From contig JAJYDJ010000003.1 of the NCBI GenBank assembly GCA_021777565.1, positions 1 through 64,000 of the forward strand: 64,000 bases of DNA, in the 5' to 3' direction. Positions 37,305-45,744 of the stretch are shown in pieces (position 1 is the stretch's first letter; the number at the start of each line of letters is the position of its first letter). Both the position numbers and the translations under genes were made by a program. A model generated the notes under the pieces. It did not search any database. It saw only the letters and a program-made list of their open reading frames with translations, and had not been told where the DNA came from. This DNA is from a bacterium. Its GTDB lineage: Bacteria; Patescibacteria; Microgenomatia; Levybacterales; UBA12049.

Positions 37305-37694
37305 ATGGATATCTGTATTAAAACAATCCCTCATACAGAGCAGAACTATGATACCGTTGGCGACTATTGGACAAACGAGGACGGATTAGTCGAGTTTAGA
37401 ATATCTAAAATTGGTGATGATTATGAGTTTCTTGTACTCATTCACGAATTAATTGAGCAATATTTAACAAAAAGGCGTGGTATTACGGAGAAAAGTATCT
37501 GCGAGTTTGATGTTCAATACGAAGAAGAACGTAAGAAAGGTTTACATCCTAAGGATGCCGAGCCAGGCGATGATCTTAAAGCTCCATATAGAAAAGAACA
37601 CAAGTTTGCAACGCTTTTAGAGCGTCTTCTTGCTCATGAACTCGGCGTTGACTGGGAAGAATACGAAGATATTGTAATGAGTTTGGAATATTAA
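37305..37694 (+). CDS. Unknown phage protein with HELIEQ motif
   Basis: 129 residues, acidic. The segment LVLIHELIEQYLTKRRGI has the HE-x-x-E-type helix seen in some zinc-metalloprotease-like phage proteins, and a second LLAHELGVDWEEYE lies near the end. A full HExxH is missing, so catalysis is uncertain. It lies two bases after the previous stop, in the head gene cluster. A head-maturation protease is a possible but unproven role. Confidence 0.65.
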   Translation: MDICIKTIPHTEQNYDTVGDYWTNEDGLVEFRISKIGDDYEFLVLIHELIEQYLTKRRGITEKSICEFDVQYEEERKKGLHPKDAEPGDDLKAPYRKEHKFATLLERLLAHELGVDWEEYEDIVMSLEY

Positions 37695-37696
37695 AT

Positions 37697-37873
37697 ATGA
37701 AAAAGAAAGCATTAAACAAAAAAGTGAGCGCAAAGGTCTCAAAGATCATGAAGGAAGGGGTTAGACGTAATGCGCATGCACCTTTATCAAAAAGCAATCC
37801 TCGCCGTCCGGTTTCACAGAAGCAAGCAATTGCAATAGCTATCTCAATGGCAAAGAAGAAAAGGAATGCTTGA
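37697..37873 (+). CDS. Small basic protein, DUF6496-like
   Basis: 58 residues. VSKIMKEGVRRNAHAPLSKSNPRRPVSQKQAIAIAISMA matches my memory of the DUF6496 pattern, often seen near phage head genes, and the tail is lysine-rich. Function unknown. It begins two bases after the 37694 stop. Its stop codon overlaps the -35 box of the next promoter. Confidence 0.7.
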   Translation: MKKKALNKKVSAKVSKIMKEGVRRNAHAPLSKSNPRRPVSQKQAIAIAISMAKKKRNA

Positions 37874-37899
37874 CACGGTATAAAAATTGTTGACAACCT
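37870..37899 (+). promoter_or_regulatory. Phage class A promoter, leaderless
   Basis: TTGACA (37870-37875), an 18-base spacer CGGTATAAAAATTGTTGA, CAACCT (37894-37899), six bases, then ATG 37906. The -10 begins with C rather than T, but the spacing is identical to the others. Confidence 0.6.
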
Positions 37900-37905
37900 A
37901 GCATT

Positions 37906-38196
37906 ATGAATAAGGAAGCACAGGAGTATTTAGAAAATATCCTAAAAAAAGACCCAGCATGGTTGATAGAAGATGATATTAAGTTTCTAAACGCACGTCG
38001 TGACTACTTAACTGACGAACAAAAAAGAGTATTTGCAAGTGTATTGGGAGACGGGCAAGCACCAGAACCGACAAAGACAGAACTTGTTGCAAAACTCATT
38101 AAACTCGATCCTAGTATAGATGAATCTACGGCTAAGAAAATGAAAAATGATGATTTGAAGCAAGCAATTGCTGAAAAAGAAGCAGTATTAGCATAA
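37906..38196 (+). CDS. Unknown phage protein with C-terminal LEM/HeH-like helices
   Basis: 96 residues. The N-terminal helix-rich half is followed by TKTELVAKLIKLDPSIDESTAKKMKNDDLKQAIAEKE, which has the helix-loop-helix rhythm of HeH/LEM/SAP-type small domains often found in phage head-region proteins. Leaderless start after a class A promoter. It precedes the scaffold-like gene. Confident as a gene, tentative as to domain. Confidence 0.7.
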   Translation: MNKEAQEYLENILKKDPAWLIEDDIKFLNARRDYLTDEQKRVFASVLGDGQAPEPTKTELVAKLIKLDPSIDESTAKKMKNDDLKQAIAEKEAVLA

Positions 38197-38232
38197 CCAA
38201 ACCCTTTGAGATAAGGAACGGAGAAAATACAT

Positions 38233-39060
38233 ATGCCAGATAATAGAAAAGTTATTACACAAGCAGAAATTGACGCACAGCTTTCCAAACTAGGACAACC
38301 TACTGAGACAAACGATATACCTGAAGAGACCCCAGTCGATCCAGTTTCCACAGAGACACCACAAGAACCATCTACGCAACCAGTAGGAACTACTACTGAA
38401 TCTAAAATCCCAGCGCCTGACGATGATCCTGACAATCCACCAGTGGAAACACCACCGGACGACCCATATAGAGAAAAGTTTGCTAATTCAACACGAGAAG
38501 CTCAAATACTCGCCTCTAAGAATAGAAAAATTACAGAGACAATCGAGCAAGCTGCACAACTCCCAGAGCCAACAGATGACGAGCTACGTAAAGAGTATGA
38601 AGACTGGGATGATTTAACTGACTTTGAGAAGAAAATGGCAAAGAACGCCCTTGCGTCTAGTAAAAAGTTTTCTATGATCCATGAGGCAGTCATAGCAAAT
38701 GCTCAAGTAGACGTCTGGGCAAAGAAAGTTGATGACTTCCTTGCCAACCCACTGACGCTACAAAATCCACTGTATAAAGAGCTTGATGGTCATGAAGCAG
38801 AGTTTAGGTCTTTCTCGATGAAAGAATCACGCCGAGGATTAGATTTTGAAGACCTCGTTGCATCATTCCTCTATACCGTAGAGAAAACACCGAAGGCACC
38901 TACACAAAAAGGGGCGATGCTTAATCGACCGAATGGTGGTGGCCCTATCAAACCACAGCAAACAGGATACACCCCACAGCAGATCGGAACACTTCGTAAA
39001 ACAGACCAAAAAAAGTATAACGAGTTGGTAGCAAAAGGAATTATAAAAGTCACTATTTAG
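38233..39060 (+). CDS. Scaffolding-like protein
   Basis: 275 residues. Residues 20-80 are acidic and proline-rich, residues 85-190 are charged and helical, and the C-terminal 50 residues are glycine/glutamine-rich with a basic end. This layout, with position directly before the major capsid gene, fits an internal scaffold that guides capsid assembly. No sequence signature proves it. A ribosome-site-like AAGGAACGGAG lies upstream. Confidence 0.65.
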   Translation: MPDNRKVITQAEIDAQLSKLGQPTETNDIPEETPVDPVSTETPQEPSTQPVGTTTESKIPAPDDDPDNPPVETPPDDPYREKFANSTREAQILASKNRKITETIEQAAQLPEPTDDELRKEYEDWDDLTDFEKKMAKNALASSKKFSMIHEAVIANAQVDVWAKKVDDFLANPLTLQNPLYKELDGHEAEFRSFSMKESRRGLDFEDLVASFLYTVEKTPKAPTQKGAMLNRPNGGGPIKPQQTGYTPQQIGTLRKTDQKKYNELVAKGIIKVTI

Positions 39061-39075
39061 CCTCAAATCTCCCTA

Positions 39076-39105
39076 TTGACACGGTATAAAATTTGTTGAC
39101 AGCAT
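39076..39105 (+). promoter_or_regulatory. Phage class A promoter (capsid gene)
   Basis: TTGACA (39076-39081), an 18-base spacer CGGTATAAAATTTGTTGA, CAGCAT (39100-39105). Unlike its siblings it is followed by a leader of about 67 bases, which includes a small CCGA/TCGG hairpin (39134-39146), before ATG 39179. Confidence 0.6.
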
Positions 39106-39178
39106 AACACTTAGATAAGTTAAACCTTCTACCCCGACATAATCGGACTGAGAGAAAAACTCCAATCTCAAAACGATT

Positions 39179-40267
39179 ATGGAAAATTACGGAGTAACAC
39201 TAGCAGAAGCATTTGCCCAACAGGTCATGAGACTGTTTTTCTCTGATTCTGTTACTGAGCGAATTACTAACAAAAACTACGAAGGAGAAATCAAGAATAA
39301 AGCAACAAAACTTGAAATCTTAACATTTGAAAAAGTTTCCCTTCATGACTATGCAGGAACTCCTTTAAGTTCTCCTGACACGCCTCAAGAGTCTGTTGGG
39401 GAATTAAACACAAATCAGAGAAAAATGTATTACTTCCAAGTCGAGTCGCTCGCTAAACTACAATCTTGGATTAAAGACCCACAAGGCACACTTCTCCCTC
39501 AATCTGAGAGTACCTTAAAAGAAACAATTGATACCTATAACCTTGGTTTATATACCAAAGTGGCAGCAGGTCAGAGACTTGGGACAGTATATAACACTGG
39601 AACAGTTGCAGTTGCAACAGGTACGGGCGTAGTTACTGGAACGGGCACAACTTTTACTGCTGCAATGGTAGGCAGAGGATTTAAGGCTGCTGGAATGACA
39701 AAATGGTATCGCATATCTGCATACACAAGCGCAACACAAATTACTATCGTTGATGATCTTGATGACACCGGCACAGGAGCATACACAGGAGGAACTATTA
39801 GTGCAGGTGCAACATACACAATCGAAGCTGTTACTCCAGTGCAACTTTCTGCATCAAATGTCTATCAGTATATTGTTAATTTGAGAACACTTTTAAACCA
39901 AGCAAAAGTACCAGCAAGTGATCGCTGGCTAGTTATCCCATCACAGATCTCAGCATACTTACTACAGGCAAGTGTTATGACTCCATCCGTACCACAGGCA
40001 TATGAAGATGTTGTTAAATCTGGCCGTATTGGTAAAGTCGCAGGGTTTGATGTATTCGAAAGTGAATTAGTAAACGGAGATGGTGTAAATGGGTATCATT
40101 GTTTAGCTGGACATAAGTCTGCTATTACTCATGCTTTGGCATTCACTGAAACTGGTGTAGAAGACGTTATTGGTGGATTCGGTTTCAACTACAAAGGTGT
40201 AACCATTTTCGGATCGAAGGTTGTTGATGCTCGTCGATCCGCTCTTGCTGAGCTCTTCGCAATCTAA
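39179..40267 (+). CDS. Major capsid protein with inserted beta domain
   Basis: 362 residues. The outer parts (about 1-135 and 225-362) have the order of an HK97/P22-type coat: an N-terminal arm, a spine helix with VYQYIVNLRTLLNQAKVPASDRWLVIPSQ, then GRIGKVAGFDVFES and a C-terminal GVTIFGSKVVDARRSALAEL. Residues about 140-222 are a threonine/glycine-rich beta insert (GTGVVTGTGTTFTAAMVG...YRISAYTSATQITIVDDL) like domains found in tail fibres. It forms the shell. No ribosome site precedes ATG despite the leader. Confidence 0.85.
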   Translation: MENYGVTLAEAFAQQVMRLFFSDSVTERITNKNYEGEIKNKATKLEILTFEKVSLHDYAGTPLSSPDTPQESVGELNTNQRKMYYFQVESLAKLQSWIKDPQGTLLPQSESTLKETIDTYNLGLYTKVAAGQRLGTVYNTGTVAVATGTGVVTGTGTTFTAAMVGRGFKAAGMTKWYRISAYTSATQITIVDDLDDTGTGAYTGGTISAGATYTIEAVTPVQLSASNVYQYIVNLRTLLNQAKVPASDRWLVIPSQISAYLLQASVMTPSVPQAYEDVVKSGRIGKVAGFDVFESELVNGDGVNGYHCLAGHKSAITHALAFTETGVEDVIGGFGFNYKGVTIFGSKVVDARRSALAELFAI

Positions 40268-40301
40268 CAGCCTCACCTAATTAGTTTTCTAAGGAGAAAC
40301 T

Positions 40302-40676
40302 ATGCTTATACAAAGACATACTGATGTAATTACGCCAACATATCAAGGTGCTTTTATGAAAGCACAGGTACTAACTGGTGCCGGCGCATATAACACAGAC
40401 GCTATCGATGTAAGTAGTTTTATCGAACTTCTATTATTTATCAATTTGACAGCAGAAAGTGGCACGACTCCAACTCTTGACTGTAAATTACAATATTCTC
40501 CCGACAACACAAACTGGGTTGACAGTGGTGATTCTTTTACCCAAATGAATACTACAACAGGAGTATTTCTTAAAAAAGCCTCTGCAATATTTGGTAAGTA
40601 TGTTCGTCTTGTGTTCACGCTTGGAGGGACAACACCGAGTTACACGATTACACCGACAATCATAGCAAAACAATAA
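40302..40676 (+). CDS. Putative capsid decoration / head fibre protein
   Basis: 124 residues, beta-rich with no long helix. The motif LDCKLQYSPDNTNWVDSGDSFTQM and the ending YVRLVFTLGGTTPSYTITPTI look like a jelly-roll surface domain. It lies 34 bases after the capsid gene and has a clear TAAGGAGA ribosome site. A decoration role is inferred from size, fold and position. Confidence 0.6.
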   Translation: MLIQRHTDVITPTYQGAFMKAQVLTGAGAYNTDAIDVSSFIELLLFINLTAESGTTPTLDCKLQYSPDNTNWVDSGDSFTQMNTTTGVFLKKASAIFGKYVRLVFTLGGTTPSYTITPTIIAKQ

Positions 40677-40677
40677 T

Positions 40678-40887
40678 ATGACACCTAAATTTAGTCTTGG
40701 ACAAACAATTAAGCACGTAAATGATCCTGACATAGACGCAGGGAAGATAGTTCATATCTCAGTAAACGATTCTCGTGTCCTCTACACCATAGAAATTGAG
40801 GAATGGAATCCACAAACGAGAAGCATTTTTAAGGCTGTTAAACACATAGAGGAAAGTGAAGCTATGGAGGTAGAGGAAAATGAATAA
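40678..40887 (+). CDS. Small SH3/KOW-like protein
   Basis: 69 residues. FSLGQTIKHVNDPDIDAGKIVHISVNDSRVLYTIEIEEW has the pattern of a small barrel in which a glycine-turn separates strands, followed by an acidic tail. It starts one base after the previous stop (TAAtATG), without a ribosome site. Unknown function. Confidence 0.6.
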   Translation: MTPKFSLGQTIKHVNDPDIDAGKIVHISVNDSRVLYTIEIEEWNPQTRSIFKAVKHIEESEAMEVEENE

Positions 40888-41602
40888 ACATATTACTGAA
40901 AAAGTAAAAATTGATCCTAAAGGGCTAGTCACAAGACGCCTTATTGATACCCGTAAGCTCTTTACGGAAGCTATAAATCGTGGTGTTAAGTTTGAGCTGA
41001 CTTTCGATGAGATGCTTCTTGAGTATAAGAGCTCTACATTTCGCGCGATTACCATTAAAATGGCTAAAGAGTTGGGGAATGATCTTACAGAAAGTCTTAT
41101 TGATCAGTCTGTTAAGTCTCAATTTGCAGATAATAAGCTCTGGTTGTTCATTAAGAGACATTTTAATAGAGATATCCAGATACCATTCGTTACTGGCATA
41201 TACACAAAAAGCCCTATTACTAGACCTAATCTAGTTGTCGCCACTGGTCATGCACGGTACTCGGGGCAAATCGGTGGCACAACAACAACACCAATGACTG
41301 CGCTAGCAGTTGGGACCTCTGGAACAGCACCAGCATCAGGAGATACGGCACTAGGAGCAGAGATCACCACAAGTGGGCTTGCACGAGGCGCAGCGACTAT
41401 CTCACAAATCACAACTACCTACACCAACGACACTACGCAGTGGCAAAAAACATGGACAGTAACAGGGACACAAGGGATACAAGAGGAAGGTATTTTTGAT
41501 AATAATACCTCTGGTGGCACACTCCTTGCACACAATACCTTCTCTGTAGTCAGCGTAGTAAATGGAGATACATTCCAGATCACGCACGATATCCAAAGCT
41601 AA
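40880..41602 (+). CDS. Virion structural protein (tail-region)
   Basis: 240 residues. A helical N-terminal half (about 1-110) is followed by a beta-rich domain, TPMTALAVGTSGTAPASGDTALGAEITTSGLARGAATI, which is frequent in tail and fibre proteins. It overlaps the previous gene by 8 bases with an AGGTAGAGG ribosome-site-like stretch. Exact role unknown; a connector or fibre component is likely. Confidence 0.65.
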   Translation: MNKHITEKVKIDPKGLVTRRLIDTRKLFTEAINRGVKFELTFDEMLLEYKSSTFRAITIKMAKELGNDLTESLIDQSVKSQFADNKLWLFIKRHFNRDIQIPFVTGIYTKSPITRPNLVVATGHARYSGQIGGTTTTPMTALAVGTSGTAPASGDTALGAEITTSGLARGAATISQITTTYTNDTTQWQKTWTVTGTQGIQEEGIFDNNTSGGTLLAHNTFSVVSVVNGDTFQITHDIQS

Positions 41603-41603
41603 T

Positions 41604-42113
41604 ATGTTATACCTATTTCAAAACGCACCAATGCAAACAACCGCAGCACCTTCAAAGGTGGCTACTAATGCGACTATAAAAACATTATTACAACTCGCGG
41701 TTAAGAGTGGTGTACAGGCAAAAATAAAAGAGTGGGGATTTAGTGGAGATGCAAGCGCAGCAGCAGCACCGGGAGTAGTCGAACTGATCGAGACAGACGT
41801 GGCAGCAACTGTCACAGCAGCAGTCACAAACGATATTACACGAATTGATGGGTCAGCACTTAATTTAGGTGATCCGCTAACTGCCTTAATCAACGCTGGT
41901 GTCAGCGCGACTGGGTACACAGCAACCGTAGAAGGCACAATAACTGCAGTAAGAAATCTTGATGGGTCACAACTTATTGCGCCAACAAGCCAGTACAATA
42001 AACAATTCCCTCTTGGAGAAGAACCAGTGTTGCAAGCGGGTAAATTTTTAAGAATTAGAGTCACATTCCCTGCCACTGTAAATGGTTTAGTTTACGTAAA
42101 ATTTGAAATATAA
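41604..42113 (+). CDS. Virion structural protein, unknown
   Basis: 169 residues from ATG 41604 (MLYLFQN). The sequence is alanine/threonine-rich and beta-like: MQTTAAPSKVATNATIKTLLQLAV, VKEWGF-like IKEWGFSGDASAAAAPG, and repeated ITAVRNLDGSQLIAPT. It starts one base after the previous stop. A further ATG (41631) is an alternative start. Probably a minor virion protein. Confidence 0.65.
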   Translation: MLYLFQNAPMQTTAAPSKVATNATIKTLLQLAVKSGVQAKIKEWGFSGDASAAAAPGVVELIETDVAATVTAAVTNDITRIDGSALNLGDPLTALINAGVSATGYTATVEGTITAVRNLDGSQLIAPTSQYNKQFPLGEEPVLQAGKFLRIRVTFPATVNGLVYVKFEI

Positions 42114-42122
42114 AAATATGGT

Positions 42123-42848
42123 ATGGCCGAACTTTATACAACACCCCTCTTCTCAGATGCGAACCTACAAGCATATTATCGATTAGAGGGAAATTCCAAT
42201 GATTCCAAGGGTTCAAATAATGGTACAGACACATCAATTACCTATAGCACATCGTATGGGAAATATGGCCAAGGAGCGAGTCTAAACGGATCATCATCGA
42301 AAATAACTCTTCCCTCTGCATCTGCACTAGAGCCAACAGGTTCCTTTACTGTGGCAGGATGGGTTAACCCAACCAATGGGGCGGCAGACTGTGGATTTCT
42401 TGAGTCTCTTTTTCAGTCAACTGTCCTCGCTGGCTTTTTGGTCGGCATGACAGGTGGGAATTTGCGCTGTCTTATTGGTAAAAACACTGGTTTAACTATA
42501 AATACGGACTATGTTGACGTTCATGGATCAAAAACTATTAACGATGGAAACTGGCATCATATAGCAGCTGTTTGGGATGGGACACATATCATCCTCTATG
42601 TTGATGGTGTGCAGGACTCAAGCTTCTCAAATAGCATTAACCCTGTATATAATGCAACGGTCTATTGTAAGATTGGCTGTCAGGGTGAAACTGGTACCGA
42701 TGCCCACTTCCTTAGTGGTGACATAGACGATTTGGCACTCTTTAACCGTGGTCTAACTGCAACAGAAGTAATGTCACTTTATAATAACTCACTACCCTTC
42801 TACTTAAATATAGTAAATCAGGCTATAGTTAGAGCGAGTAGGTGGTAA
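42123..42848 (+). CDS. LamG/concanavalin-like domain protein
   Basis: 241 residues. ANLQAYYRLEGNSNDSKGSNNGTDTSITYSTSYGKYGQGASLNG, FTVAGWVNPTNG, NDGNWHHIAAVWDGTHIILYVDGVQDSS and GDIDDLALFNRGLTATEVMSLYN are the ordered strands of the LamG-like jelly-roll. Such domains bind sugars or proteins. On a virion this is a good candidate host-surface binder, which matters because the host makes elaborate glycans. A C-terminal YLNIVNQAIVRASRW tail may attach it. Confidence 0.85.
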   Translation: MAELYTTPLFSDANLQAYYRLEGNSNDSKGSNNGTDTSITYSTSYGKYGQGASLNGSSSKITLPSASALEPTGSFTVAGWVNPTNGAADCGFLESLFQSTVLAGFLVGMTGGNLRCLIGKNTGLTINTDYVDVHGSKTINDGNWHHIAAVWDGTHIILYVDGVQDSSFSNSINPVYNATVYCKIGCQGETGTDAHFLSGDIDDLALFNRGLTATEVMSLYNNSLPFYLNIVNQAIVRASRW

Positions 42849-42850
42849 GT

Positions 42851-43366
42851 ATGGCGAGATTTGGAAGAACATATATAAAACCAATCATATTGAAAACAAA
42901 GATAGGAAGGGATTATCATGTCACAACGAGTGATGCCATTACGCCAGTAGAGACTATCCACAAAACGATTTCAAGAAAAATCTCTGATAGTGTTAGCCTT
43001 ACTGAGACAGTGAAAGCAATTAAGCTTTTCTTTGTTAATCTTACAGATCACCTATCTCTCATTGAAACGATAAAAAGGGCATCTACAAAGGCTATACGGG
43101 ATACGGTTACACTTTTAGAAACAGTAAAAACTACTCGAGGACTTTTTATGCGCATATCTGACTCGATAATATTCTCGGAGACAGTAACAAAACTTGTTCT
43201 AAAGCTAATCCTCATTAAAGAAAACATTACCTTATATGAGAAAGTCCGTGGGTGGCTCAATAACATCATGGTTTTCCCTTGGAGGGACAAATATACTTCT
43301 CAAGGGACAACATACTCTGATAAGTACCAGAAGCAAAATACTCAGTGGGAAGATAAATACCACTAA
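42851..43366 (+). CDS. Repeat-containing virion protein
   Basis: 171 residues from ATG 42851 (GTG 42842 is possible). The middle holds five related units: ISDSVSLTETVKAI, LTDHLSLIETIKRA, IRDTVTLLETVKTT, ISDSIIFSETVTKL and IKENITLYEKVRGW. Each is a strand-plus-ETV motif repeated every 22-25 residues, and a degenerate TSDAITPVETIHKT unit precedes them. The end is aromatic (WRDKYTSQGTTYSDKYQ). Likely a fibrous or adapter component. No named family. Confidence 0.65.
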   Translation: MARFGRTYIKPIILKTKIGRDYHVTTSDAITPVETIHKTISRKISDSVSLTETVKAIKLFFVNLTDHLSLIETIKRASTKAIRDTVTLLETVKTTRGLFMRISDSIIFSETVTKLVLKLILIKENITLYEKVRGWLNNIMVFPWRDKYTSQGTTYSDKYQKQNTQWEDKYH

Positions 43367-43396
43367 TAACATGGGTATAAAAATTGTTGCTACGCT
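43367..43396 (+). promoter_or_regulatory. Phage class A promoter, leaderless
   Basis: A weak -35 TAACAT (43367-43372), an 18-base spacer GGGTATAAAAATTGTTGC, TACGCT (43391-43396), six bases, then ATG 43403. Confidence 0.65.
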
Positions 43397-43402
43397 TCGG
43401 GT

Positions 43403-45250
43403 ATGGCAAAGTCAAAAGGTGTCGTACAAAAAAATAGCCTGCCTAAAAATGCAGACCCAATCATCAAGTCATATACCCTAAATACCTTTATTGGTGGCCT
43501 CTCTGACTACGACGATAAAGGACAAAAGGGGGCTTTCAAAGGAGGCTCTGCAAACCTAAACATACGCCGGTCAACAGATAGCCTTTTTTGTCAATCTGCA
43601 CTCGTTGACGAGACACTACCTGTAGGGACAACACTCATTAACTTTATTGTTAATTGCTCAGACGGTAATGCATACGGTTTTGACGACTCAGGACACGTCT
43701 TAAAGCGCACTTCTGCAGGCGTATGGTCAATTGTCTATACAGACCCAAATGGAGCCATTCTAGGAGCTGCTGAGTGGTACGACTACGGTGGCGCTGCCAG
43801 TGGTGTTATAACTAGTAACAATACTAATGTCTCTGCTAATGACACGGTAACGATAGGCGGTCAGGTATATACCTTTGTCTCTGCTCTCACTGGCGCGTCA
43901 GGGCAGGTTCTTATCGGGACAAATGCTGATGCTTCACTGGCAAACTTAGCCTCAGCAATTAACAACAGTGCTACAGGCCTTGGCCAAGTATATACCGCAG
44001 GTACACCACAAAATGTCTATGTCAGTGCTGGAACGGAAAATTCGTCAAACCATACACTTACACTAACCGCACTAAAACCCGGAACTGCCGGCAATTCAGT
44101 CTCACTAGCAAAATCTGCAGTCACTCTGACGCTATCCGGCTCACTCTTGAGTGGTGGCATAGCAAGTCAAACATTCTTATATTGGGCTACTGCGACACAG
44201 CTAAATCGTAAATTAATTCCCGGTTCAACAACTGTCCCTTGGACTGATGTAAACGCCTCAGGACATGGTGGTGATCCGTGGCCAAAAACTACCCTCACAA
44301 GCGCATCATGGCATACCATGGCTCAGGCTCAGGGAGATTTAATGATTTGTAATGGTCATTATCTCGCAATGGTTGGGTATGACGACTCATATACAGACGA
44401 TGCGGTTGATTTAATCCAAGGAAACGTAGCAAAAACCGTCATAGAACGAGGCGATTATGCTATTGCTGGTACTGGGAAAGCAACATCTGAACAGAAGTCC
44501 TACTATTTTTCGTGGCAATCTGAGGCACTTAACTACATAAATAAAGGGAAAATCCCTACGGCAAGTATTAATGCAATGATAGACACTGAGGTACCTCTTA
44601 TACAGGCAGGAAGTGATGGCGATGTCTACTTTAGTGACTTTATCACTACCCTGCCGGCAATATCATTCCCTAACGGTGGTCAGGTAAACCCCGACGGCGT
44701 AGAAAATGATTCGGGGTATGCCCTTTTTGGCGTATATGGTAATGGGAACGGCTATTCTGGTGTATATAGCTATGGCAGAGATGATAAGAATGCGCCGTTT
44801 GTCTTGAATCTTGAGTATGGGCTAAATTGTGACGTTATTAGCTCTGTGAAGCTTGTTGGTACAGATCTTCTTATCTCATACAAAGTTGGATCTACCTATG
44901 GGGTAAAGAAAGTTGACCATACAAATTATGCAACCGCTACGTATAACAGTCTCGACCTGAAAGCACCAGTGAAACCACCGAGTGTCCCCACTCTTTGGAC
45001 AAAGGTCAAACTTAAAACCTCAAAATTGCCATCTGGTTGTACGATCACCTGCTACTATCGTACCGATAAGCAAGGGTCGTTCCAACAGGCATACATGGCA
45101 GGGAACGTCACCACATTTAACCTTACGAATGGAACCGAGGCTGTTTTTCTCATAGGAGCTATTGGTGAAATTTTTGAACTACAGTTAGTTCTCACCCCTA
45201 GTGGAGGAACTAGCCCTGAGGTTTACAAGGCAGAAATATTCTTTATCTAA
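43403..45250 (+). CDS. Large tail hub/needle-region protein with inserted fibre domain
   Basis: 615 residues. The start (FIGGLSDYDDKGQKGAFKGGSANLNIRRSTDSLFC) and many repeated aspartate/glycine turns suggest a beta-propeller-like hub, as in short-tailed phages. Residues about 130-240 are an insert (NDTVTIGGQVYTFVSALTGASGQVLIGTNADASLANLASAIN) of the type common in tail sheath and fibre proteins. Leaderless start after a class A promoter. The role is inferred from architecture and position. Confidence 0.6.
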   Translation: MAKSKGVVQKNSLPKNADPIIKSYTLNTFIGGLSDYDDKGQKGAFKGGSANLNIRRSTDSLFCQSALVDETLPVGTTLINFIVNCSDGNAYGFDDSGHVLKRTSAGVWSIVYTDPNGAILGAAEWYDYGGAASGVITSNNTNVSANDTVTIGGQVYTFVSALTGASGQVLIGTNADASLANLASAINNSATGLGQVYTAGTPQNVYVSAGTENSSNHTLTLTALKPGTAGNSVSLAKSAVTLTLSGSLLSGGIASQTFLYWATATQLNRKLIPGSTTVPWTDVNASGHGGDPWPKTTLTSASWHTMAQAQGDLMICNGHYLAMVGYDDSYTDDAVDLIQGNVAKTVIERGDYAIAGTGKATSEQKSYYFSWQSEALNYINKGKIPTASINAMIDTEVPLIQAGSDGDVYFSDFITTLPAISFPNGGQVNPDGVENDSGYALFGVYGNGNGYSGVYSYGRDDKNAPFVLNLEYGLNCDVISSVKLVGTDLLISYKVGSTYGVKKVDHTNYATATYNSLDLKAPVKPPSVPTLWTKVKLKTSKLPSGCTITCYYRTDKQGSFQQAYMAGNVTTFNLTNGTEAVFLIGAIGEIFELQLVLTPSGGTSPEVYKAEIFFI

Positions 45251-45251
45251 T

Positions 45252-45743
45252 ATGACAACACTTTTCCCAGACACAATAATAGATCAGCCATTCCCTTCTG
45301 ACCAGACGACTATTGAGCAAGTGCAACCAGCAAGCGCTAGTCAAACACAACTCTCACCTACTGTGACGCCACCAAGATCATTCCCCGAGCCAGTTATCGC
45401 GCAACATACTATCGGTGATTCTTTGGATACACAATCACGAAGAATAAAAGGGACATTCAAGCTTGACAAATCTGGTGGTATACAAATCGGACAACAACAA
45501 AACGGTATATCTGGCGAGGTTGACATAACACCAAGTGGCATATCGGCTGTAAATGAGAATAACGAGACAACCTTCGCGATAGATGCTAATACAGGCGATG
45601 CGACATTCATGGGAAATTTGCAAGCAGGAAGCCTTATAGCCGGCGATAGCGACATTATTATTGGCAAGGGTAACAACGGTGGGGGAAGAATAGTTATTTT
45701 TAATAATGGTCTGCCATCAATCGTTATTGGCGACCCAAGCTAA
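45252..45743 (+). CDS. Fibre-like protein with C-terminal beta repeat
   Basis: 163 residues from ATG 45252, one base after the preceding stop. A proline/glutamine-rich N-terminus leads to SLDTQSRRIKGTFKLDKSGGIQIGQQQNG, NENNETTFAIDANTGDATFMGNLQAGSLIAGDSDIIIG and NNGLPSIVIGD. These short glycine-turn repeats recur in tail fibre and head fibre proteins. A virion surface role is inferred. Confidence 0.65.
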   Translation: MTTLFPDTIIDQPFPSDQTTIEQVQPASASQTQLSPTVTPPRSFPEPVIAQHTIGDSLDTQSRRIKGTFKLDKSGGIQIGQQQNGISGEVDITPSGISAVNENNETTFAIDANTGDATFMGNLQAGSLIAGDSDIIIGKGNNGGGRIVIFNNGLPSIVIGDPS

Positions 45744-45744
45744 T

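Noticed and set aside
39548..39844. Minus-strand ORF rich in cysteine and serine opposite the capsid insert
   Set aside because: It is a shadow of the threonine/glycine-rich insert in the capsid gene, without a promoter or ribosome site.
34545..43403. TATAAAA as an archaeal TATA box about 25 bases before leaderless starts
   Set aside because: Distance and leaderless starts would fit, but the sites also have bacterial -35 and extended -10 boxes. Host genes show sigma70 promoters without TATAAAA, and the phage encodes a peptidoglycan-cutting CHAP endolysin. The bacterial reading is preferred.
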